Of a DNA stretch of 15,096 bases, positions 8,746 through 14,371 are shown one piece after another (the first letter of the stretch is position 1; each line of letters begins with the position of its first letter). Source of the DNA: an uncultured Dechloromonas sp. GTDB lineage: Bacteria > Pseudomonadota > Gammaproteobacteria > Burkholderiales > Rhodocyclaceae. The notes beneath the pieces were generated by a model that did not search any database, was not told the DNA's origin, and saw nothing but the letters and a program-made list of their open reading frames with translations. Both the position numbers and the translations under genes were made by a program. The DNA is taken from assembly GCA_946477505.1 (NCBI GenBank), contig CAMKYP010000043.1, positions 1-15,096 on the forward strand, read 5' to 3'.

Positions 8746-8765
8746 TACTGACCACATGGTCATTA
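8746..8765. promoter_or_regulatory. Probable TetR-type operator upstream of the yhiI-rbbA-yhhJ operon
   Basis: The 20-bp tactgaccacatggtcatta is a dyad in which TGACCA and TGGTCA are perfect inverted arms around a 2-bp centre, and two further outer pairs match after one mismatch. It lies 9 bases downstream of the -10 box on the minus strand, covering the start of the transcript. Repressor binding there would block initiation or early elongation. TetR-family repressors commonly bind dyads of this size and control HlyD-ABC operons (e.g. CecR on E. coli ybhGFSR). The specific regulator is inferred and not present in the window. Confidence 0.55.
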
Positions 8766-8774
8766 GTTGATCCG

Positions 8775-8780
8775 ATTATA
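8775..8780 (-). promoter_or_regulatory. -10 box of the yhiI-rbbA-yhhJ operon
   Basis: A perfect TATAAT on the minus strand, 45 bases before the yhiI ATG and just upstream of the operator-like dyad. At 17-bp spacing the -35 position reads AATGCA (8803 to 8798), a poor match. A TTGACC exists at 8815 to 8810, but 29 bases away, too far to serve. The remaining non-coding stretch up to 9012 shows no gene and no further clear signal. Confidence 0.5.
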
Positions 8781-9012
8781 GGCCTGCCGCATCCCCCTGC
8801 ATTGCCGTAGGTCAACTCTCCCATGGCTGACGGCACGCGCACTGCGGGCGGCGGCCCATGCTCGGGCGACCTCCGCCAACTGCCCGGCCTGCCTTTGTGT
8901 CAGCCCTCAGCTGGATGGTACCGACTGCACCGGGCAGGCAGCCTATCGAACGTATTGCCGCCCCCCCCGGTGGCTTGGGCGTAACGACAGGATGCGACCG
9001 GGAATGGGGCGT

Positions 9013-9795
9013 TTAAAGCCAGCGTCCCGTGCGGCAGGCTTCGAGAAAGCGTTCCAGCAGCGGCATGCAGTCGAGGACATCCTCGTCGCCGGGACGACGA
9101 AATTCCGGGTGCCATTGCAGCCCCAGCAGGAAGCCTCGCCCGGTGCCGCGAATTGCCTCGATCATGCCGTCACCGACGGCACGGGCCTCGACGGTGAGGT
9201 CGCGTCCCAAGGTGCGAATCCCCTGGTGGTGGATGGAGATGATTTTTCGCTGCGGCACCTGCCCCAGCTGTTTTTCGAGCCAGCCGCCCTCTTCCAGGAC
9301 GACCTCGTGCGTGTGGCGGTCGTAGGTATCGGCGACGTGCTCGATGGATTCGGGGATTTGCGTCCGGATATCCTGGTACAGCGAACCGCCCATGGCCACG
9401 TTGATGAGCTGGGCGCCGCGACAAATTCCGAGCACCGGTTTCCGACTTTCAAGGAACTCAAAAAGCAATTCCATCTCATACATGTCACGGGTCCGATCTC
9501 CGGCCCATTCCGGACGAATCGCAGTCTCGCCATAAGCCATCGGATTGACATCGGCACCTCCCTGCAAGACGAGTCCGTCCAGATGATGCGCATAATCGCT
9601 CAGACGAACAGAGCTTCGATCGAGCATCCCATCTTGAGTAATGGAGGGCACCATGAAGACCAGAACATCCCGCGCCATGATCCATTGCGCCACCGATTGT
9701 TCGAGGTACTGGAGCGTCTTGCTTTCGAGCCCCGTGGCACCGGGGCGCGGATGGAACAAGCGCGCCGAAAGACCAATCTTGAGCGTTCGTTTCAT
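9013..9795 (-). CDS. Class I glutamine amidotransferase-like gamma-glutamyl hydrolase (peptidase C26, PuuD-like)
   Basis: A 260-residue protein of the peptidase C26/PuuD family, which hydrolyses gamma-glutamyl amide bonds (e.g. gamma-glutamyl-GABA). The triad is visible: nucleophile Cys125 in LGICRGAQLINVAMGG, and His229 with Glu231 in LQWHPEF. LDGLVLQGGADVNP (72-85) is the usual oxyanion-side strand and loop of the family. The start at 9793-9795 (MKRTLKIGLSARL) is supported by GGAGG six bases upstream (plus 9802-9806); an in-frame upstream start at 9828 would add 11 unlikely residues. The gene is divergent from the antiporter/ligase operon, only 66 bp from its start. The natural substrate is unknown; the neighbouring GCS2 ligase makes a gamma-glutamyl or related amide a reasonable guess. 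Confidence 0.9.
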   Translation of the reverse strand: MKRTLKIGLSARLFHPRPGATGLESKTLQYLEQSVAQWIMARDVLVFMVPSITQDGMLDRSSVRLSDYAHHLDGLVLQGGADVNPMAYGETAIRPEWAGDRTRDMYEMELLFEFLESRKPVLGICRGAQLINVAMGGSLYQDIRTQIPESIEHVADTYDRHTHEVVLEEGGWLEKQLGQVPQRKIISIHHQGIRTLGRDLTVEARAVGDGMIEAIRGTGRGFLLGLQWHPEFRRPGDEDVLDCMPLLERFLEACRTGRWL

Positions 9796-9861
9796 GCCTT
9801 GCCTCCAGCCCCATCGGCACGCGTCCATTCGGGGAAAAATGTTCTCCGCCGGTAGACGAGC

Positions 9862-11097
9862 ATGATTCCGGATGCGTTCAATATGTCTTCAATCAACGAG
9901 CCCTTTGCCTTCTTCCTACCGGCCTGGCCCCTGCTGCTGAGCCCGCCGCTCTGGATCGCCCTCGCCGTCGCCCTGGCCGCGCTGGCCGGCGAGTGGGTGC
10001 GCCGTTACCTGGGATTGCCGAGAATAACGGCCTACCCGGTCGTCGGCATGCTGGTCGCCACGGTCGCCGGGGACCGGCTGGTTGCGGAACACGACGAATG
10101 GCTGCGCTGGGGGCTCAATGTGGCGCTGGCGATATTGCTCTTTGAACTGGGAAGCCGTGTCGACCTGCGCTGGCTCCGCCACAATCGATGGCTGCTGGCA
10201 ACCAGTTTCGGCGAATCACTCGCCGCGTTCGCGGCCATCTTCGCCATCAGCCGTTATCTTGGCATAGCCTCGGAACCTGCCGCCCTGCTGGCAGCGATCG
10301 GCATGTCCACCTCGCCGGCGGTCATCATGCGCGTGGTCACCGAGAGCAATGCGCAAGGCCAGGTCAGCACCCGCCTGCTCGTGCTGACAGCCTTGAATAC
10401 CATCTACTCGGTGGTCACCATCCATCTGGCCATGGGGATGCTGCACCAGCACTACAGCGGCGACTGGGTGCTGGCGATCTCGCACCCGCTGTACCTGCTC
10501 GGGGCTGGCCTGATCGTCGGCAAGCTGCTGGCCATGACCATCAGCCGCTTGCATCACTGGCTGACTCTGCGCGACGAGTACGCCTCGATCATTCTGCTGA
10601 GCATCGTCTTGATGACCATCGGCCTGATCGAGGCCCTGCGCCTGCCGGTCACGCTCTGCATGCTGTTCGCCGGCATCGTGCTGCGCAACGGCGAACGCCG
10701 GGCCTGGGTGTTCCCCGAGCATTTCGGCTCGGTCGGCGGCGTCCTCGTCGTCCTGCTCTTCCTCGTCGTCGGCATCCAGATCAAGATGGAACACTTGCTG
10801 ACCGGCGGTTTCCTGGCGCTGCTGTTGATCGGCGCGCGCAGCCTGGCCAAGCTGTGCGGCGTATTGCTGTTCGCCCGCCCGGCCGGCATCAGCTGGCGCC
10901 AGGGGCTGTTGCTCGGAGTCGCCCTGTCGCCGGCCGCAGGACCGGTCATGGTGGCGGCCTCCGACCTCGGGCAAATCTATCCCCAGCTGCAGGGAACCTT
11001 GATCCCGGTCGCGATGAGCGCCGCTGCCATCATGGAGCTGGCCGGGCCGATCATCGTGGCGCTGTGCCTCAAATGGAGCGGAGAACGTCGTGAATAA
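9862..11097 (+). CDS. CPA2-type cation:proton antiporter, membrane domain only
   Basis: A 411-residue polytopic membrane protein of the CPA2 (Kef/Nap) family with about 12 hydrophobic segments and no C-terminal TrkA-N domain. Family landmarks: LPRITAYPVVGMLVA (52-66) in the first repeat, LLFELGSRVDLRWLR (92-106), STSPAVIMRVV (149-159), and the late GARSLAKLCG (324-333) with the conserved basic residue. At the position where KefC has the QD of its ion site, this protein reads TALNTIYS, with Asn179 aligned to the Asp. The start could be 9862 or the ATG at 9883 (MSSINEPF); neither has a strong ribosome binding site. The last 8 bp overlap the GTG start of the downstream ligase gene, so the two are probably translationally coupled. 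The transported ion is not known. Confidence 0.9.
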   Translation: MIPDAFNMSSINEPFAFFLPAWPLLLSPPLWIALAVALAALAGEWVRRYLGLPRITAYPVVGMLVATVAGDRLVAEHDEWLRWGLNVALAILLFELGSRVDLRWLRHNRWLLATSFGESLAAFAAIFAISRYLGIASEPAALLAAIGMSTSPAVIMRVVTESNAQGQVSTRLLVLTALNTIYSVVTIHLAMGMLHQHYSGDWVLAISHPLYLLGAGLIVGKLLAMTISRLHHWLTLRDEYASIILLSIVLMTIGLIEALRLPVTLCMLFAGIVLRNGERRAWVFPEHFGSVGGVLVVLLFLVVGIQIKMEHLLTGGFLALLLIGARSLAKLCGVLLFARPAGISWRQGLLLGVALSPAAGPVMVAASDLGQIYPQLQGTLIPVAMSAAAIMELAGPIIVALCLKWSGERRE

Positions 11098-12229
11098 CGA
11101 GATCGACCACGAACTGCCTGATTTCTCGAAATCGGAAGCGCTGACCCTCGGTATCGAGCTGGAATTGCAGATCGTCGGCGGCCAGGACTACAACCTGATC
11201 GGCGCCGCCCCCGACCTGCTGCGCGAAATGACCGGCCGCGAGCACCCGGGCGATGTCAAGCCGGAGATCACCGACTCGATGATCGAGTTATCGACCGATA
11301 TTTGCCGGGACTACAAGGATGCCTTGAGCCAATTACGCAGCATCCGCAACGAATTGGTCCGCCAGGCCGACCGCTTGGGCATCCTGCTCTCGGGGGGCGG
11401 CACCCACCCCTTCCAGCACTGGGGAAAACAGGCCATTTTCGACGCGCCGCGCTTCCACCTGCTATCGCAACTCTATGGTTACCTGGCCAAGCAATTCACC
11501 ATCTTCGGGCAGCATGTGCACATCGGCTGCGCCTGTCCGGACCGAGCGCTCTGGCTGCTGCACGCCTTCAATCGCTACATTCCCCACCTCATCGCGCTAT
11601 CGGCCGCCTCACCCTTCGTCCAGGGATTCGACACCGGGTTTCAATCGGCGCGCCTCAACTCCGTCTTTGCCTTCCCGCTCAGCGGCCGGGCACCTTTTGT
11701 ATTGAGCTGGGATGAGTTCAACACCTACTACCGCAAGATGATCGCGACCGGTGTGGTCAAGAGCATGAAGGATTTTTACTGGGACATCCGCCCCAAACCC
11801 GAATTCGGCACCATCGAGCTGCGCGTGATGGATACCCCCCGGACCGTGGAACGGGCTGCCCAGATCGCCGCCTATGCCCAGGCGCTGGCGCGCTACCTGC
11901 TCGAAGAAAAACCGACTGAACCACGCGAAGACGACTATCTGGTTTACACCTTCAACCGCTTTCAGGCCTGCCGTTTCGGATACGACGGCACGCTGGTCGT
12001 TCCCGGCTCCGCCGAGCAGCGAAACATCGGTGACGACATCATTCGCACCATGGCCGCCATCGAAATGCATGCCTACGATCTGGGGGCCACGGAAGCGCTC
12101 AACCTGCTCCGCACCGAGGTTCTGCAGTCGCGGAACGGGGCCAGCGAGATACGGCGGATTTATGCGAACGAAGGCTCGCTGGAAGAGCTGGTGCGTCAAT
12201 CTTGCGAGCTGTGGGCCGGGCGAGCCTAG
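11090..12229 (+). CDS. ybdK: YbdK-type carboxylate-amine ligase (glutamate-cysteine ligase family 2)
   Basis: A 379-residue GCS2-family enzyme. YbdK proteins form amide bonds between a carboxylate (typically the gamma-carboxyl of glutamate) and an amine, with weak gamma-glutamylcysteine synthetase activity reported for the E. coli protein. Seen: LTLGIELELQIV (18-29) carrying the metal-binding acidic residues, EITDSMIELSTDICR (59-73), GGGTHPFQHW (102-111), FGQHVHIGC (139-147) and a later FGTIELRVMDT. The start is GTG at 11090-11092 with GGAG at 11080-11083, overlapping the antiporter stop by 8 bp. Coupling to an ion antiporter and a divergent gamma-glutamyl hydrolase suggests that its product, or its product's turnover, is linked to ion transport. 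The true substrate pair cannot be read from the sequence. Confidence 0.92.
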   Translation: MNNEIDHELPDFSKSEALTLGIELELQIVGGQDYNLIGAAPDLLREMTGREHPGDVKPEITDSMIELSTDICRDYKDALSQLRSIRNELVRQADRLGILLSGGGTHPFQHWGKQAIFDAPRFHLLSQLYGYLAKQFTIFGQHVHIGCACPDRALWLLHAFNRYIPHLIALSAASPFVQGFDTGFQSARLNSVFAFPLSGRAPFVLSWDEFNTYYRKMIATGVVKSMKDFYWDIRPKPEFGTIELRVMDTPRTVERAAQIAAYAQALARYLLEEKPTEPREDDYLVYTFNRFQACRFGYDGTLVVPGSAEQRNIGDDIIRTMAAIEMHAYDLGATEALNLLRTEVLQSRNGASEIRRIYANEGSLEELVRQSCELWAGRA

Positions 12230-12309
12230 GTGACGCCTGCCTGGAATTGAGTTGCGTCGGACATTTGAGTCCGATCCAAGGCTACAAACCAGCCGACAGG
12301 CAAATTTCC

Positions 12310-12326
12310 CGGCCAATGGCCGTGTT
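12310..12326 (+). terminator. Possible terminator of the antiporter-ybdK operon
   Basis: CGGCC-AAT-GGCCG is followed by TGTTTT on the plus strand, about 80 bases after the ybdK stop. The stem is only 5 bp and the T-run is short, so the call is weak. The hairpin at 12257-12274 lies closer to the gene but has no T-run. Confidence 0.3.
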
Positions 12327-12439
12327 TTAGGAAAACGCACTTATCCCTTAAAGCGACCGTTCAGTTTGGCCTGGTTCAACTTTGAGAACCTGCCGCATTG
12401 GCCGGAACTCGGCCTAAGCGGTCGGTGGCGACCTCAATG

Positions 12440-12473
12440 AAAAATGGCCGGTTCTGAGTACAGATCGGCCATT
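12440..12473 (-). terminator. Probable intrinsic terminator at the distal end of the cassette array
   Basis: On the minus strand AATGGCCG (12473 to 12466), a 15-base loop and CGGCCATT (12450 to 12443) form a perfect 8-bp stem running directly into TTTTT (12444 to 12440). It lies about 85-120 bases beyond the last attC core in the direction of cassette transcription. It would stop read-through into the convergent ybdK operon. Confidence 0.5.
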
Positions 12474-12559
12474 GCCATTCTGGGGCGGTGAACGACAGCT
12501 TCTACATCTGGGTTCGGCTCCGTGCCCAAAGACGACGGTCAGGACTTTGAAAAACGGAC

Positions 12560-12642
12560 CTTCAACGTGCTAGCGGGCAACCGGAGGCCGGAGGGGGGCC
12601 GAGAAGAGCAGATTCTCGGTCCCATGGAGCGGCGGGTTAGGC
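12560..12642 (-). other. attC recombination site, last of the array
   Basis: Read on the minus strand, an 83-bp site opens with the R'' core GCCTAAC (12642 to 12636) and closes with an R'-like GTTGAAG (12566 to 12560), which departs from GTTRRRY only at the last base. Between them is a strong hairpin, CCGAGAA (12599-12605) pairing with TTCTCGG (12613-12619). It shares GCCTAACCYGCCGCTC at the R'' side and GCTAGCACGTT at the R' side with the attC at 13498-13565, showing they belong to one family. The R'' core contains the TAA stop of the adjoining cassette ORF. Confidence 0.8.
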
Positions 12643-12990
12643 AGGGAAGTACCCCTCAGAAATGATATTGCTGTCAAACACCACCTGAATAGCAGCATGG
12701 GTGTTTGCACAAATTTCAAACGCGCTGCTCTGGCAACTACCTCCCGATGCAACACGGACGGTACATCTATACGTTGAGCCAGCGGAGGAAACTGACTCAA
12801 CTGAAACAACATGGGGCGAAGTGCCAAATGGCCTTGAGGTTAGTGCGGCCTGGAAATGCCTGAAATCAGCCGGTTCGATTGGCACTACATGCACTTGCAG
12901 TGGTTGGTCAGGAAACCATGATGTTTCTAGCGTCAGAACTGGTGGCTCCAAACTGACTGAAATGACGCGAACGCTTTTGGTCGTACCCAT
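12637..12990 (-). CDS. Cassette-encoded hypothetical protein (117 residues)
   Basis: Small soluble protein with no signal peptide or membrane segment and no family I recognise. The middle contains a Ser/Val-rich beta-like stretch (PHVVSVESVSSAGSTYRCTV, 60-79) and three Cys (C76, C85, C93 by count). It fills a gene cassette of about 436 bp. The ATG at 12988-12990 lies five bases after the R' core GTTAGGG of the preceding attC, and the TAA stop lies inside the R'' core GCCTAAC of the next attC. AGGG within the R' core is the only Shine-Dalgarno-like sequence, so the recombination core may double as ribosome binding site. Overlapping plus-strand frames are rejected because the minus frame fits the cassette limits exactly. 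Confidence 0.7.
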   Translation of the reverse strand: MGTTKSVRVISVSLEPPVLTLETSWFPDQPLQVHVVPIEPADFRHFQAALTSRPFGTSPHVVSVESVSSAGSTYRCTVRVASGGSCQSSAFEICANTHAAIQVVFDSNIISEGYFPA

Positions 12991-12995
12991 GATGT

Positions 12996-13067
12996 CCCTA
13001 ACATTGGAGGTAAGGGGCGCGACGCCGGCTTGCCGGCGGTATGTTCCTCTTGACCGAGAGGTTAGGC
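12996..13067 (-). other. attC recombination site
   Basis: A 72-bp site. On the minus strand R'' is GCCTAAC (13067 to 13061) and R' is GTTAGGG (13002 to 12996; last base G in place of Y). The centre carries a perfect 7-bp hairpin, CGCCGGC (13023-13029), TT, GCCGGCG (13032-13038). The R''-proximal GGTCAAG and R'-proximal CTTACC stretches show the partial complementarity expected of L'' and L'. The stop codon of the cassette gene on its high-coordinate side falls in R''. Confidence 0.85.
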
Positions 13068-13487
13068 ATCCACAAGCTCTCGAAAGCAGTTCAGCGTGGA
13101 CGCGTGTAAACCGGCCAAGGCACTAGCATCGAAGGCGAAAGCGCCCGACAGAGAAGTTCTGTGCTCGACGGACTGAATAAATTCGCGCTGACCAAGCTTT
13201 GCTTCAAGCAGGAAATGGCCGAGTGAATCCACTGGTGCGAGGCGCAACACGAGGCTGAAACCGTCATCGGATTGGAGTGTAGCGTTTCCTTTCAATTTAG
13301 CAGCCACCGCTCCAAGCTCCGCCAGGAACCCTTCAACGTCAGGGCCATCAAGCCACGCATCGGTTTCACCAACAAACTTGCCACGTCGCAACTCAGCACG
13401 CACTCGACAGTCGTAGCGGACACCAGCGGTCCCTCGCTCCACGATAGCGAGGTGAAGGTAATCACCATTTTCCAAATCGAAATGCAT
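13062..13487 (-). CDS. Cassette-encoded hypothetical protein (141 residues), possibly WapI/DUF6228-like
   Basis: Soluble protein beginning MHFDLENGDYLHL. The pattern of a two-layer beta region followed by an acidic helix (AWLDGPDVEGFLAELGAVAAKLKG) and then LQSDDGFSLVLRLAPVDSLGHFLLEAKLG resembles the WapI/DUF6228 group of small immunity-like proteins. This is a recollection of pattern, not a verified match. It occupies a cassette of about 502 bp. Its start (ATG at 13485-13487; TTG at 13493 is an in-frame alternative) lies just after the R' core of the attC at 13498-13565, and its TAA stop is inside the next R'' core. If it is an immunity protein, no toxin partner is present in the cassette. 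Confidence 0.7.
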   Translation of the reverse strand: MHFDLENGDYLHLAIVERGTAGVRYDCRVRAELRRGKFVGETDAWLDGPDVEGFLAELGAVAAKLKGNATLQSDDGFSLVLRLAPVDSLGHFLLEAKLGQREFIQSVEHRTSLSGAFAFDASALAGLHASTLNCFRELVDA

Positions 13488-13497
13488 AGCCAATGAT

Positions 13498-13565
13498 GCC
13501 TAACGTGCTAGCTAACCGGCGCGCCGCCGTTAGGCGGAGCGTTCGTGTTGAGCGGCAGGTTAGGC
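13498..13565 (-). other. attC recombination site
   Basis: A 68-bp site with canonical cores: on the minus strand R'' GCCTAAC (13565 to 13559) and R' GTTAGGC (13504 to 13498). The centre folds as CCGCC (13524-13528), loop GTTA, GGCGG (13533-13537), continued by CGC (13520-13522) with GCG (13539-13541) after one mismatch. GCCGCTCAAC next to R'' is largely complementary to GTTAGCTAGC next to R', with an extra base, as expected for L''/L'. The C-terminus of the adjoining cassette protein is encoded inside it. Confidence 0.9.
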
Positions 13566-13945
13566 CACTGCTTGCTAATGAGCCAAGAAAACGCGACCCA
13601 GCCAGCCATCAGTGGCAGGAAGAGGTAACGAATGGTATTGATCAAGGTTAGCGGCCCTTGAGTGAAGTGGAGAAAGATAGTGAATGACGCTGCGCAAGTA
13701 GCTCCGACTAGAAGGCCGGAGCGTAGCGGTGGGAGGCGCTTTCGAACAAGCAAGGAGGCCGGCAGGACGACAAACCACGCGAGCAGCGACAAGACACCGA
13801 TACCCATGACAAGGACAAGCCAACCCGAGAACCACGAATTGCTGGGGCTAGGTACGCAGCGACCAACAAAGCACTCGATTTCGTTGAGGAATAGGCAGGC
13901 GAGTGAGACGGGAATTGCGGCGAGAATGAGCCAGCGGCGTTTCAT
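13508..13945 (-). CDS. Cassette-encoded small membrane protein (145 residues)
   Basis: A protein with four likely membrane segments: residues about 5-20, 38-67, 77-95 and 102-125. The first segment is preceded by MKRRW and the segments are joined by short loops with basic residues (VRKRLPPLR), so the N-terminus is probably cytoplasmic. Family unknown. The ATG at 13943-13945 lies eight bases after the R' core GTTAGGC (13960 to 13954). The last dozen or so residues (LPLNTNAPPNGGAPVS) are translated from the attC itself, a usual trait of cassette proteins. The 177-residue version starting at 14041 is rejected because it would read through the cassette boundary. No good ribosome binding site is seen, so expression may depend on coupling or an upstream promoter. 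Confidence 0.7.
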   Translation of the reverse strand: MKRRWLILAAIPVSLACLFLNEIECFVGRCVPSPSNSWFSGWLVLVMGIGVLSLLAWFVVLPASLLVRKRLPPLRSGLLVGATCAASFTIFLHFTQGPLTLINTIRYLFLPLMAGWVAFSWLISKQWPNLPLNTNAPPNGGAPVS

Positions 13946-13953
13946 GGGAGGTG

Positions 13954-14039
13954 GCCTAACAGTTATTAAACGGACCCGCTGGGGCCGAAAATGAATTGAT
14001 ATCCATGCAACCATTATGCTTTCGGAATTGCCCGTAGGC
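13954..14039 (-). other. Degenerate attC-like site
   Basis: On the minus strand a perfect R' core GTTAGGC (13960 to 13954) begins the neighbouring cassette, but no canonical R'' follows. The best partner is GCCTACG (14039 to 14033), in which the core AAC is damaged. CCGAAA (13985-13990) and TTTCGG (14020-14025) form an inverted pair in the middle. A second GTGGCCTAA at 14046-14054 repeats the one at 13951-13959 and could be a remnant of another core. It may be a decayed site that can no longer recombine. Confidence 0.45.
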
Positions 14040-14173
14040 AAAGAAGTGGCCTAAGCCCGGTATGTATAACAACTCCAATAATACGGACACCGGGAAGGCG
14101 GCTTGGATGTCCACTATCGGGACAATTTCTCAATGACCGGTTGTGGCCGACTAGAGGCTGTCGCAAGTTTCCG
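14040..14173. repeat. Non-coding block, possible dispersed repeat inside the array
   Basis: No gene is supported here. The block has short direct and inverted GGCC/CCGG elements, and ATGACCGGTTGTG (14133-14145) is near-identical to ATGGCCGGTTCTG (12444-12456) at the array boundary. It runs into the broken 3' end of the ORF at 14174-14371, suggesting that repeat sequence replaced the end of that gene. Confidence 0.35.
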
Positions 14174-14371
14174 TCAGCCGACGTTCGGCCCTACGGCTGC
14201 TTGCCAGAAGACAGATGGACGGCACCCGATACCGGCGAATAGAACCTGTTCAGTCGAGGTGCACAGCGAAGGTGGCTGCACGGGGCGCTCTATGGGCAAT
14301 GTAGGACCAGCAGCCATCGCAAGCAGCAGTGCGAATGATAAGGAATAAAGTTTACAGTTATCTGCAATCAT
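14174..14371 (-). pseudogene. Truncated small secreted protein ORF (65 codons)
   Basis: The ATG at 14369-14371 overlaps the stop of the upstream ORF by ATGA, with AGGAAA just before it, so it looks translationally coupled. Residues 7-22 form a signal-peptide core (KLYSLSFALLLAMAAG). Then comes SLCTSTEQVLF, which resembles the start of a widespread family of small exported proteins with an LCxxxExxxFSC motif; here the expected Ser-Cys is replaced by AGIGC. From that point the sequence (RPSVFWQAAVGPNVG) no longer looks like that family and merges into the non-coding block below 14173. I read it as a 5' gene fragment fused to repeat sequence. A genuine short peptide cannot be excluded. Confidence 0.45.

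Larger units (their letters stand above)
12230..12559. other. Non-coding boundary between chromosome backbone and cassette array
   Basis: No credible gene is seen on either strand. The stretch is rich in short palindromes: TCGGAC/GTCCGA (12257-12262 and 12269-12274), CGGCC-AAT-GGCCG (12310-12322), CGACCG (12354-12359) facing CGGTCG (12419-12424), GGTCG/CGACC (12420-12433) and AATGGCCG/CGGCCATT (12443-12473). One block, ATGGCCGGTTCTG (12444-12456), is close to ATGACCGGTTGTG (14133-14145) in the other non-coding part of the array. This hints at a shared dispersed repeat. It separates the ybdK operon from the last attC site. Confidence 0.6.

Noticed and set aside
8775..8815. TTGACC plus TATAAT as a MerR-type promoter
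   Set aside because: The spacing is 29 bases, far beyond the 19-20 of MerR-controlled promoters.
12252..12440. Plus-strand 62-codon frame after ybdK
   Set aside because: It starts with TTG, has no ribosome binding site, and runs through palindromic non-coding sequence.
12701..13126. Plus-strand 141-codon frame across two cassettes
   Set aside because: It crosses an attC site and ignores the cassette limits; the minus-strand ORFs fit the cassettes exactly.
13529..13535. Extra GTTAGGC inside the attC at 13498-13565, as a possible third core site
   Set aside because: It forms the loop and one arm of the central hairpin (GTTA loop, GGC of the stem), so it is part of the attC secondary structure and not a boundary.
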